Of a DNA stretch of 64,000 nt, positions 34,712-41,901 are shown in pieces; position 1 is the stretch's first letter, and each line of letters opens with the position of its first letter. The DNA lies in NCBI GenBank assembly GCA_039917615.1, contig JBDSJD010000031.1, forward strand, positions 19,949-83,948, read 5' to 3'. The notes under the pieces were generated by a model. That model was not told the origin of the DNA, ran no database searches, and saw only the letters and a list, made by a program, of their open reading frames with translations. The translations under genes and the position numbers were made by a program. The DNA comes from ZC4RG30 sp039917615. Lineage in GTDB: Bacteria; Pseudomonadota; Gammaproteobacteria; Steroidobacterales; Steroidobacteraceae.

Positions 34712-35919
34712 CATTTCGGGCGCGCTGATTTCTTCTTCGACTTGCTGGCCTTGCGCTTTGCCGCCGCAGGTCGGGAGCTCCTGCTGCCCGCAGGCTTGCG
34801 CGCCTTGTTCCGCGCCTCGGTCTTCACAGACGCCTTTCTGGCCGGCGCAACCCTGGCCACCGCCTTCGGCAGCTCGTGCCCGCCGGTGATCTGCGATTCG
34901 CGACCCGCGGCCACATCTTCCAGCAGCGTCATGATGGCCTGGCACAGCGGCCGCGTACCCTCGCCCGTAGCGCCAGAGATCAGGAACACCGGCCCGTTGA
35001 AACGCAGCTTCTTCACGATCTGCGCGGCCAGCGCCTTCGCTTCAGGCTCTGGCAGAAGGTCCATCTTGTTCAGGATCAGCCAGCGCGGCTTCAGCGCCAG
35101 GTCGGCGCTGTACTTCTTCAATTCCTCGACAATATTCTTCGCATCCTGCACCGGATCTGCATCCGGATCGGGTGGCGCGATGTCGATGAGATGCAGCAGC
35201 ACGCGAGTGCGCTGCAGATGCTTCAGGAACCTGTGCCCGAGACCCGCGCCCTCAGCAGCGCCTTCGATAAGCCCAGGAATATCCGCCATCACGAAGCTGC
35301 GGTGTTCGCCCACATCGACCACACCCAGATTCGGGTAGAGGGTGGTGAAGGGATAGTCCGCCACGCGTGGCTTTGCTGCAGACACCGCACGGATCAGCGT
35401 GGATTTGCCGGCATTGGGAAGGCCCAGCAGCCCCACATCGGCAATGACCTTCATCTCGAAGTTCAGCGTGCGCTGTTCGCCCGGCAGACCTGAGCCGAAC
35501 TGGCGCGGCGCGCGATTGGTGCTGGACTTGAACCTGGTGTTACCGAAGCCACCCTTGCCGCCCTCCGCTACTTTCAGCGTCTGGCCGGCCACTTTCATGT
35601 CGCCCAGCTGCTCGCCGGTCTCGGCATCGCTGACCGTCGTGCCAACGGGAACGTCGACGTAGAGATCCTCACCGCTGCGCCCCGTGCAGTCATTGCCCGA
35701 GCCGGTGTCGCCATTCTTCCCCTTGAAGGTGCGCCGGAAGCGGAAGTCCGCGAGTGTATTGATGCCATCCTTCGCCAGCAGATACACGCTGCCGCCGTGG
35801 CCACCATCGCCACCGTCCGGTCCGCCAAAGGGGATGGATTTCTCACGCCGGAAACCTACGCAACCGCGCCCACCGTTGCCGGCATGGACCTTGACGGTCG
35901 CTTCGTCAACAAACTTCAT
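34711..35919 (-). CDS. obgE: Obg GTPase (CgtA)
   Basis: 402 residues from the Met at 35919 (MKFVDEATVKVHAGNGGRG); AGGA precedes it by about ten bases. The glycine-rich Obg domain (about 1-158) shows FGGPDGGDGGHGGSVY; the G domain has GLPNAGKS, the G3 site DIPGLIEGA and the G4 site NKMD. The C-terminal tail is very rich in Lys, Arg and Ala. Obg couples GTP state to 50S assembly and stress control. It follows rplU-rpmA but is separated by a terminator-like hairpin. Confidence 0.97.
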   Translation of the reverse strand: MKFVDEATVKVHAGNGGRGCVGFRREKSIPFGGPDGGDGGHGGSVYLLAKDGINTLADFRFRRTFKGKNGDTGSGNDCTGRSGEDLYVDVPVGTTVSDAETGEQLGDMKVAGQTLKVAEGGKGGFGNTRFKSSTNRAPRQFGSGLPGEQRTLNFEMKVIADVGLLGLPNAGKSTLIRAVSAAKPRVADYPFTTLYPNLGVVDVGEHRSFVMADIPGLIEGAAEGAGLGHRFLKHLQRTRVLLHLIDIAPPDPDADPVQDAKNIVEELKKYSADLALKPRWLILNKMDLLPEPEAKALAAQIVKKLRFNGPVFLISGATGEGTRPLCQAIMTLLEDVAAGRESQITGGHELPKAVARVAPARKASVKTEARNKARKPAGSRSSRPAAAKRKASKSKKKSARPK

Positions 35920-35959
35920 GCGGAATATCCTGCCTGGGAAATATGGAGGCTCAAGACGC

Positions 35960-35984
35960 AAAACCCCGGCGCGGTGGCCGGGGT
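35960..35984 (-). terminator. Rho-independent-type terminator after rplU-rpmA
   Basis: On the minus strand ACCCCGGC (from 35984) pairs with GCCGGGGT (to 35963) around a six-base loop, followed by a short T-run (GGGGTTTTGCG). It lies between rpmA and obgE and probably limits transcription from the ribosomal-protein pair into obgE. Confidence 0.8.
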
Positions 35985-36015
35985 CTCGTGCGATCAACCA
36001 GCGCGAGGCGCCGGT

Positions 36016-36273
36016 TTACGCGGGGATCACGCTCACGAAGGTGCGGCCATCCGCGCCCTTCTTGTCGAACTGCACCTTGCCGGTGACGCGTGCAAACAGC
36101 GTGTGATCGGTGCCAACGCCCACGCCCGTACCCGCACGCATCGGCGTGCCGCGCTGGCGCACCAGGATGTTGCCGGCCAGCACTGTCTCGCCGCCGAAGC
36201 GCTTCACGCCCAGGCGCTTGCTGTGGGAATCGCGACCGTTACGGGTACTGCCGCCTGCTTTCTTGTGTGCCAT
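36016..36273 (-). CDS. rpmA: 50S ribosomal protein L27
   Basis: 85 residues beginning MAHKKAGGSTRNGRDSHSKRLGVKRFGGE, the invariant L27 N-terminus whose tail reaches the peptidyl-transferase centre. There is no cleaved N-terminal extension of the Firmicutes type. It follows rplU after 14 bases in the usual order. Confidence 0.98.
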   Translation of the reverse strand: MAHKKAGGSTRNGRDSHSKRLGVKRFGGETVLAGNILVRQRGTPMRAGTGVGVGTDHTLFARVTGKVQFDKKGADGRTFVSVIPA

Positions 36274-36287
36274 GGCTCAATGTCTCC

Positions 36288-36596
36288 TTATGCAATGCCC
36301 GTGATCTTCACCAGCGTGTACTGCTGGCGATGATTGCCGGCACGCTTGTAGTGCTTGCGGCGACGGAACTTCACAATCACTTTCTTTTCGCCCTGGCCGT
36401 GGCTTTCCACGGTGGCGCTGACCTTCGCGCCTGCAACCAGCGGCGTGCCGACCTTGAAGTTCGCGCCATCAGCAACGAGCAGCACTTCATCGAACGAAAT
36501 GGTCGAGCCAGCCGCTGCGTCGAGTTTCTCGACCTTCAGCAGGCTGTCTTTCTCAACCCGGTACTGCTTGCCACCTGTGGCAATTACGGCGTACAT
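36288..36596 (-). CDS. rplU: 50S ribosomal protein L21
   Basis: 102 residues from the Met at 36596 (MYAVIATGGKQYRVEKDSLLKVEKL). The C-terminal KVIVKFRRRKHYKRAGNHRQQYT motif is typical. The frame is open upstream of this Met but is not L21-like. It heads the rplU-rpmA pair and faces ispB across a 167-base divergent gap, which should hold both promoters; no clear boxes stand out. Confidence 0.98.
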   Translation of the reverse strand: MYAVIATGGKQYRVEKDSLLKVEKLDAAAGSTISFDEVLLVADGANFKVGTPLVAGAKVSATVESHGQGEKKVIVKFRRRKHYKRAGNHRQQYTLVKITGIA

Positions 36597-36763
36597 CTGC
36601 GGCGGACTCCCATCGGAAAGGCCGCGCATTCTAATGGTCCAGGCAGCTTGGGTCAAACCCGCAATGTCGCTGTTTTCCTCCGGTCAAACAGCCACTTGGG
36701 CACAGGCCCCCGCGCGCTTGCTGGTACCATTCGCCGCGGTTTTTTGCCGGTTGGGATGGCCAG

Positions 36764-37756
36764 ATGACGTTGGACGAGATACGCGCGCTGGTGGCGGCCG
36801 ACCTTGTAGCCGTGGACAGCGTGATCCGCACCCGCCTCGAGAGCAAGGTGCCCCTGGTCAGCCAGGTGGCCGGGCACATCGTTGCCGGCGGTGGCAAGCG
36901 CCTGCGGCCGCTAATCGTGCTGCTTTGCGCCCATGCGGCAGCTGGCGGCCGTCCTCCCGGCACCCGACACCTGGAAGCCGCCGGATTCATCGAGTTCATT
37001 CATACCGCCACCCTGCTGCACGATGACGTCGTGGACCATTCGCGGCTGCGTCGCGGCCGCGAAACCGCCAACACGCTGTTCGGCAACGAAGCCAGCGTGC
37101 TGGTGGGCGATTTCGTCTATTCCCGTGCCTTCCAGATGATGGCCTCGCTCGGCGTGCAGCGCGTCATGGAGATCATGGCCAATGCCACCAATGTGATCGC
37201 CGAGGGCGAGGTGCTGCAGCTGATGAATGCGCAGGACCCCGACACCACCGAGGAACGGTATCTGGAGGTTATTTACCGCAAGACGGCGCAGCTGTTCGAG
37301 GCCGGTGCCGAGGTGGCGGCGGTGCTAGCTGGCGGCTCGCCTGAGACACAGCGCGCCCTGGCGGCTTATGGCAAGCATCTCGGTACGGCCTTCCAGCTCA
37401 TTGATGACGTACTGGACTACCGGTCAGACCCTGCGACCCGCGGCAAGAACCTGGGCGAGGATCTGGCGGAGGGGAAGATGACGCTGCCGCTGATCCATGC
37501 GTTGCGGAAAGCTGCGGGCGAAGACCGGGAGCTGATCCGCGCCGCCATCAAGAGTGCTGGAAACGAAGATGAGGCCGAACCGGATTTGCCGCGGATCATC
37601 GACTGCATCGAGTCCAGCGGCGGGATTGAATACACCCGGGAGCGCGCGCTGGCCGAATCGCGCGCAGCAGCAAGTGAGCTGGGCCCGGTACCGAATTCGC
37701 CCTATCGGGATGCCCTGGCGGCACTGGCGCAAGTCGCCGTGCAACGAGATCGGTGA
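36764..37756 (+). CDS. ispB: Polyprenyl (octaprenyl) diphosphate synthase
   Basis: 330 residues. The two aspartate-rich prenyltransferase motifs are LLHDDVVDHSRLRRG and LIDDVLDYRSD; GGGKRLRPLIVLL and EGEVLQLM are also typical. The enzyme builds the quinone side chain from IPP and FPP; product length cannot be read from the sequence. It is divergent from rplU, as in Pseudomonas and Escherichia coli, and precedes tRNA-Pro. Confidence 0.95.
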   Translation: MTLDEIRALVAADLVAVDSVIRTRLESKVPLVSQVAGHIVAGGGKRLRPLIVLLCAHAAAGGRPPGTRHLEAAGFIEFIHTATLLHDDVVDHSRLRRGRETANTLFGNEASVLVGDFVYSRAFQMMASLGVQRVMEIMANATNVIAEGEVLQLMNAQDPDTTEERYLEVIYRKTAQLFEAGAEVAAVLAGGSPETQRALAAYGKHLGTAFQLIDDVLDYRSDPATRGKNLGEDLAEGKMTLPLIHALRKAAGEDRELIRAAIKSAGNEDEAEPDLPRIIDCIESSGGIEYTRERALAESRAAASELGPVPNSPYRDALAALAQVAVQRDR

Positions 37757-37798
37757 CAGCGGCGCCGTGCCTCGCTTAGACTTCCGCGCCCACGCTGT

Positions 37799-37875
37799 CG
37801 GGATGTAGCTCAGCCTGGTAGAGCACTACGTTCGGGACGTAGGGGTCGCAGGTTCAATTCCTGTCATCCCGACCA
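37799..37875 (+). tRNA. tRNA-Pro (anticodon CGG)
   Basis: 77 bases including encoded CCA. The acceptor CGGGATG pairs with CATCCCG, the D arm is AGCTCAGCCTGGTAGAGC, the anticodon stem CTACG/CGTAG encloses TTCGGGA with anticodon CGG (37833-37835), and the T arm is AGGTTCAATTCCT. The region just downstream holds hipBA and other accessory genes, so its 3' end is a candidate integration site. Confidence 0.97.
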
Positions 37876-37983
37876 TGTATCCCGGTGATTTTATGGGGAC
37901 TTTGCGATTCCAATCGCATCGCCCCCGGGGACGAGCCCCCCCTTGGCACGCAGCCGGAACGCGGCGGCTCTTGTAAAGAATCT

Positions 37984-39336
37984 CTACGCGATAGCTGCTT
38001 GGAAGCGACGAACTTGACTCCGCACTCCACTGCAAATTGTCGCGAAGACTCGTTCCGAAAAGTCTGCGGGTAGCAAGCCCTGCACACGGCCAAGTGCGGG
38101 CTCAACAGAGTCAACGTGTTCTTGCATGCGCTCCCACAAGCCCATCACCCCAGCGCTTCGTGCAAGCGCCTCCCAATGCCGAGTCTGAATTTCACTGATT
38201 CGATAGTGCGCATTTTCACTCCTCAAGGCCATTGCCAATTTCGCCTTCTCCAAGGGCAACTCGTTCTTGCCGTGACCTATGACAGGCCACGCTGAGAGGA
38301 CATCATAAAATGGAGTCATTTCGTACGCGCCACCTACCCCATGATGCAGTGAAAAATTCTTGCCATGTCCATCCGTTGCGGCCAATAGCCAAAATGTCAG
38401 TTGCGCCAGCACAAAATTTGCCTGGTCACTTGCTGCATTCGCACTGAAGGCAAGGAGAGTCAGAATCTCCGCAATCGAAGGACCTCCATCTGCCTCATAT
38501 TTTCTCGTCGACGGACGCCCCGTTGCTTGGCAGAAATCTTCTTGCGGCAGCCGTGCAATCCAGTGGTCAGCCGATGGCTTGTATTGGTCGTTCCGCTCAG
38601 CGCCTTCAGCCACGCCAATCCAACGTCGATCAAACCGCTTTACGACCAACACTCGCTGCTCACCGAACGTTCCAATCGTCGATTCGGCAACAGGAAGACC
38701 GAGTTCATGCAGAATTTTCCCGCATAGCCACTCGTTTTCTACGGAATCAGAGAAGTCCCCTCGAAATCCCCCGATCACTCCTAGTGGGAGTTTGAAAATG
38801 TGAGTAGTGGGAGTGGCATGTCGTGGGCGAAACCATTTTCCTGCCATCCCAAGGAATGCCGTTTTCTCCTGAGCACCTGCCAAAGACATGCGGAAGTCAT
38901 CTTCCTCATCGCGACGCAGAGACGTTCCAGCCGTTACCTCGCGAAGTGCGGTGTCAACTTCCTCGTCGGTAAGTAACTCCGCATCGATTCGGTTCCAACC
39001 TGTTGGCTCTTCATTGGGCGGCACCAGCTGCACTGCTCCGGCACAGTCGCGCCCTATAGCTGCCAGAAGATCAAAAGTACTCGATGACGATGTCTTGAAT
39101 CGGGTACGGATACGGCGGCGGATTTCCGGATTATCAGGCAGCAGGTTCTCAAAATAGTTTTCGACTGCCTCGCCTCTCAACTCGAGGTCTGCAGTCAGCG
39201 GTAATGAGATCGAGAGCGCGCGCGCGCGCGAAGAGTCTGCCCACGATTTGGCATAACGAAAGAAAGGGTTCCCACCCCGGAGTGTTCCCCACTCTCCTAC
39301 TCTTTCGCCATTCATCCAAACATTCAACGAAGCCAT
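37984..39336 (-). CDS. hipA: HipA-family serine/threonine kinase toxin
   Basis: 450 residues. The activation-loop serine is in RMSLAGAQEKTA (Ser151, equivalent to E. coli Ser150); the kinase core shows ATDGHGKNFS (Asp322, Asn327) and the metal aspartate in TPFYDVLS (Asp345). The N-terminal HipA_1 domain (LNVWMNGERVG, NYFENLLPDN) is complete. E. coli HipA phosphorylates glutamyl-tRNA synthetase and triggers dormancy; the target here is inferred. It starts seven bases after hipB. The base composition is visibly less GC-rich than its neighbours, consistent with transfer. Confidence 0.93.
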   Translation of the reverse strand: MASLNVWMNGERVGEWGTLRGGNPFFRYAKSWADSSRARALSISLPLTADLELRGEAVENYFENLLPDNPEIRRRIRTRFKTSSSSTFDLLAAIGRDCAGAVQLVPPNEEPTGWNRIDAELLTDEEVDTALREVTAGTSLRRDEEDDFRMSLAGAQEKTAFLGMAGKWFRPRHATPTTHIFKLPLGVIGGFRGDFSDSVENEWLCGKILHELGLPVAESTIGTFGEQRVLVVKRFDRRWIGVAEGAERNDQYKPSADHWIARLPQEDFCQATGRPSTRKYEADGGPSIAEILTLLAFSANAASDQANFVLAQLTFWLLAATDGHGKNFSLHHGVGGAYEMTPFYDVLSAWPVIGHGKNELPLEKAKLAMALRSENAHYRISEIQTRHWEALARSAGVMGLWERMQEHVDSVEPALGRVQGLLPADFSERVFATICSGVRSQVRRFQAAIA

Positions 39337-39343
39337 TAAGGCG

Positions 39344-39598
39344 TCACCAGTCTGTCCGCGTGTCTTGGGAGGCAGGCCCTGGGAACTGCTCTAGTAGAAT
39401 TCGGACCCGCAGCGCGGTCAGTAGCTGCATCAACTGACCGATGCTTATGAGGCTAGGGTCGCGCTCAATTTTGGCAATTCGCGTCTGGTCGAGACCCACG
39501 AGGACACCTAACTGCGCTTGGGTCAATTGCCTGGCTTTTCGCAGGGACTTCAGGTGTGCCGTTAGCTGAGCGGGGGTTTGGAGTATTAGCCTTCTCAT
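39344..39598 (-). CDS. hipB: HipB-family helix-turn-helix antitoxin
   Basis: 84 residues from the Met at 39598 (MRRLILQTPAQLTAHLKSLRKARQ), close to the 88 of E. coli HipB; an in-frame ATG at 39625 would add nine residues encoded by the operator-like repeat. The Xre-type HTH is LRKARQLTQAQLGVLVGLDQTRIAKIERDPSLISIGQLMQLL. It should neutralise HipA and repress the hipBA promoter just upstream. The C-terminal tail (EQFPGPASQDTRTDW) ends with a Trp, as in E. coli HipB. Confidence 0.9.
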   Translation of the reverse strand: MRRLILQTPAQLTAHLKSLRKARQLTQAQLGVLVGLDQTRIAKIERDPSLISIGQLMQLLTALRVRILLEQFPGPASQDTRTDW

Positions 39599-39601
39599 TG
39601 G

Positions 39602-39680
39602 CGCAATATATGCCTCTGGAGACATATACGCAATATATGCCTTATGAATACTTTTTTGAATTAATGCCTTGAAAGGCATT
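39602..39680 (-). promoter_or_regulatory. hipBA promoter with repeated operator-like sites
   Basis: CGCAATATATGCC occurs twice (39602-39614 and 39629-39641), 27 bases apart, just upstream of hipB. A perfect inverted repeat, AATGCCTT-GA-AAGGCATT (39663-39680), lies further upstream. On the minus strand a promoter can be drawn: TTCAAA, 17 bases, TATATT, with the -10 inside the distal repeat. This layout fits autorepression by HipB. The elements are seen; the binding is inferred. Confidence 0.6.
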
Positions 39681-39729
39681 TCTAGCGAGGGAGTTCGAGC
39701 GGGTCCGAAATGCAGCACCCCGCCCTGTG

Positions 39730-39815
39730 ACCCCCGAAGACAGAAACAGGACTGTGCCCCATGAAGGCAGCCAATTCAGCAGGCGGGACTCCACGCCGGT
39801 GCAACTCGGTGGACC
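39730..39815 (-). pseudogene. Possible tyrosine-recombinase (integrase) C-terminal remnant
   Basis: One minus-strand frame reads STELHRRGVPPAELAAFMGHS, resembling the end of phage-type integrases (helix around the HxLRH/LGH motif before the catalytic Tyr). No catalytic Arg or Tyr context and no longer frame is intact, and the upstream part of the frame is overlapped by another small gene. It would fit an old insertion at the adjacent tRNA-Pro. The match is short and could be chance. Confidence 0.35.
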
Positions 39816-39832
39816 ACCCGCACTGCGCGTAA

Positions 39833-40039
39833 TCAACCCTTGTGGCATGCCTGCGAACAGTAGTAGCAGCCGTTTGCCTTGGGAAATGTCTGCTTCGCCA
39901 ATGCCACCGCTGGTTCACACGAAGGAAATTCCCCGAGAAATTCTCGATTCTGCAGAAGTGGCATGTGGGTGCATATTTCCCGATGCACCAGATGAATACC
40001 GTCATCTTCCGACCTGCGATCCACGTAGTAGCCGGTCAT
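39833..40039 (-). CDS. 68-residue Cys/His-rich small protein of unknown function
   Basis: The Met at 40039 has an ideal AAAGGAG nine bases upstream, which strongly supports a real gene although the product is small. It reads MTGYYVDRRSEDDGIHLVH, then CTHMPLLQNREFLGEF, and ends KANGCYYCSQACHKG. Four Cys plus several His residues suggest a metal site or disulphides. I recall small proteins of similar layout (YYVN...HEVH...YLGDF...NGCYYCS..CH) in varied bacteria, usually unannotated. It lies in the island between tRNA-Pro and the PepSY gene. No function is assigned. Confidence 0.75.
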   Translation of the reverse strand: MTGYYVDRRSEDDGIHLVHREICTHMPLLQNREFLGEFPSCEPAVALAKQTFPKANGCYYCSQACHKG

Positions 40040-40137
40040 ACGACTCGCTCCTTTGCGGCGCAGCAATTGGCTGCCATTTATGAGACGCAGCGGATCGTAT
40101 CAACCAACTGTGTAAACAAATCCCTTACGACGTGCGC

Positions 40138-41319
40138 TTACGCTGGCGTCGCGTTCCGGAACAGCGGACGGATCAGCCGTCGCCATGCCAAGGCGAGACC
40201 GGTATAGACGAGGAAACACGCGGCAAGTGAAGCGATGCCTGCAATAGTTTGACCGATGATCCCGTACTGCTCGCCCGTGTGGGCGAAGCGCATCCAGGAG
40301 CGTGCCCGCTGTCCGGGCGTCTGCGCATTCTGCTGCGGGGCCTGCACGCGGATCACCGACGCGTCGACAGTGCTCAAGGTAACAGTCTGCCGCGGCGGGC
40401 GGCGTTCGCTGGTTTTGAGTTCCGCAGTGATCCCCACCCGTTCACCGCGGACAATCAACGGAATCGTCATTTTGTTCCAGTCCGGTGTCTGCGCCATGGC
40501 CGCCTGGCGCAGGCTCTCGAGGCTGGCACGCTCCGATACATCGCCCCGCGTCGCGCCCACTGGTGCGGCGCCACCGGCCCCGCCAGTTCCGCCGCCCTGC
40601 TGTCCGCCACGCTCTGGCACGGCTTCTCCATAAGCTGCGTAAACCAGCCGATTGGCCCAGGCGAACGACATCACCACGCCGGACAGTGAGATCACGAACA
40701 GCGGCAGCAGCATCCAGAAGCTGAATACATGGTGCCAGTTGAAGTCGCGCACCTTCGCATTGACGTAACTCTTCTGGAAGAGCATGAGGCCGCGCAGATT
40801 GCGCCAGCGCCAGACCTGAGGCAGCCAGATATAGATGCCGCTGACGACAAGAAACAGGAACAGCAAGTTGCTGTAGTCGATGAGCTTGGCGCCGGTGCCC
40901 TGCGAATTCCCGCCCAGCCATCGGTGCCAGTTTTCCACCACGCGAAAGAACTCGCGGCGACCGATGGAGGCATCCTCGATGACCGATCCATCGAAAGGAT
41001 CCAGCAGCAGCGTGCTCTCGCCAACACGCGTGACTGCAACCGGTGCAGCCGCGTTGGCCTCGAACACCAGGCTCGCCCGGGCATCCTTCGGCAAGGCTGC
41101 GCGCGCGAACCCGGCAATGCGATCCGCATCCAGCGGCATCGCCGATCCTGGAGAGGCAACAAGATTGCGACGGGCAGCCGCCTCCACCATCTGGCTCTCA
41201 TAGGTCAGCAGCACGCCGCTCACCGACATCACCAATATGAAGAAGCCCGCAGTGATGCCGCAGCCCAGATGGGCCCAGAAAAGCACACGACGAAAAAGAG
41301 ATCCGGGAACGGCTGCCAT
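40138..41319 (-). CDS. PepSY-associated transmembrane protein
   Basis: 393 residues from the Met at 41319 (MAAVPGSLFRRVLFWAHLGCGITAGFFILVMSVSGVLLTYE), a long helix typical of PepSY_TM proteins. The pattern continues with a periplasmic PepSY-like region, WHRWLGGNSQGTGAKLIDYSNLLFLFLVVSGIYIWLP, FNWHHVFSFWMLLPLFVISLSGVVMS and a last helix SLAACFLVYTGLALAWRR. Conserved His residues may bind haem. Such proteins are often iron-regulated or reductase-like. It is divergent from the molybdenum oxidoreductase pair, with a 102-base gap. The upstream open frame lies antisense to that pair and is not real. Confidence 0.88.
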   Translation of the reverse strand: MAAVPGSLFRRVLFWAHLGCGITAGFFILVMSVSGVLLTYESQMVEAAARRNLVASPGSAMPLDADRIAGFARAALPKDARASLVFEANAAAPVAVTRVGESTLLLDPFDGSVIEDASIGRREFFRVVENWHRWLGGNSQGTGAKLIDYSNLLFLFLVVSGIYIWLPQVWRWRNLRGLMLFQKSYVNAKVRDFNWHHVFSFWMLLPLFVISLSGVVMSFAWANRLVYAAYGEAVPERGGQQGGGTGGAGGAAPVGATRGDVSERASLESLRQAAMAQTPDWNKMTIPLIVRGERVGITAELKTSERRPPRQTVTLSTVDASVIRVQAPQQNAQTPGQRARSWMRFAHTGEQYGIIGQTIAGIASLAACFLVYTGLALAWRRLIRPLFRNATPA

Positions 41320-41421
41320 GGGGGGGCATCTTACTGTTTCAACCTCATCTGCGTTGAATCTAAGCAGCCTCTGCCCTAGTCTCGTCCAGGCACGCAATCC
41401 GCCTGCCTCCGAGGGCGCGTC

Positions 41422-41901
41422 ATGAGCATCGTCAAACTTAAGGTCAATGGCGCCACCCACTCCGTGGACGTCGATCCGTCGACGCCCCTTCTTTACGTAC
41501 TTCGAAACGATCTGGACCTGCAGGGGCCCCGCTTCGGCTGCGGGATCGGCCAGTGCAGCGTGTGCACCGTCATCATCAATGGCACCGCCGTGCGGTCCTG
41601 TATCACGCCCGTATCGACGGTGCGCGGCGAAATCACCACGCTCGAAGGCATCGGGAAGGACGGCAAACTGCATCCCTTGCAACAGGCGTGGATCGACGAG
41701 CAGGCCGCGCAGTGCGGCTACTGCCAGAACGGCCAGATCATGACTGCCAAGGCGTTGCTCGACCGCAATCCCAACCCCAGTGATGCCGAGATTCGCACGG
41801 CGATGGACGGGGCGCTGTGCCGGTGCATGACGTACTACCGGGTGCAGGCAGCGATCAACCGCGTAGTGCGCGGCAGTTCGGCTGCAGGGGCGAAGAAATG
41901 A
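41422..41901 (+). CDS. (2Fe-2S) subunit of a molybdenum aldehyde/isoquinoline-type oxidoreductase
   Basis: 159 residues. The first cluster cysteines are in GCGIGQCSVCTV with a later Cys in VRSCITP; the second cluster uses CGYCQNGQ and ALCRCM. This is the IorA/XdhC-type small subunit that passes electrons from the molybdenum subunit. The next gene starts four bases before its stop (ATGA). Acceptor identity is unknown; in this family it is often a cytochrome. Confidence 0.95.
   Translation: MSIVKLKVNGATHSVDVDPSTPLLYVLRNDLDLQGPRFGCGIGQCSVCTVIINGTAVRSCITPVSTVRGEITTLEGIGKDGKLHPLQQAWIDEQAAQCGYCQNGQIMTAKALLDRNPNPSDAEIRTAMDGALCRCMTYYRVQAAINRVVRGSSAAGAKK

Noticed and set aside
37850..40130. Exact direct repeat of the tRNA-Pro 3' end marking an att site
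   Set aside because: Only a weak similarity (CCTGTGACCCCCGA near 39722) was seen by eye, too imperfect to call.
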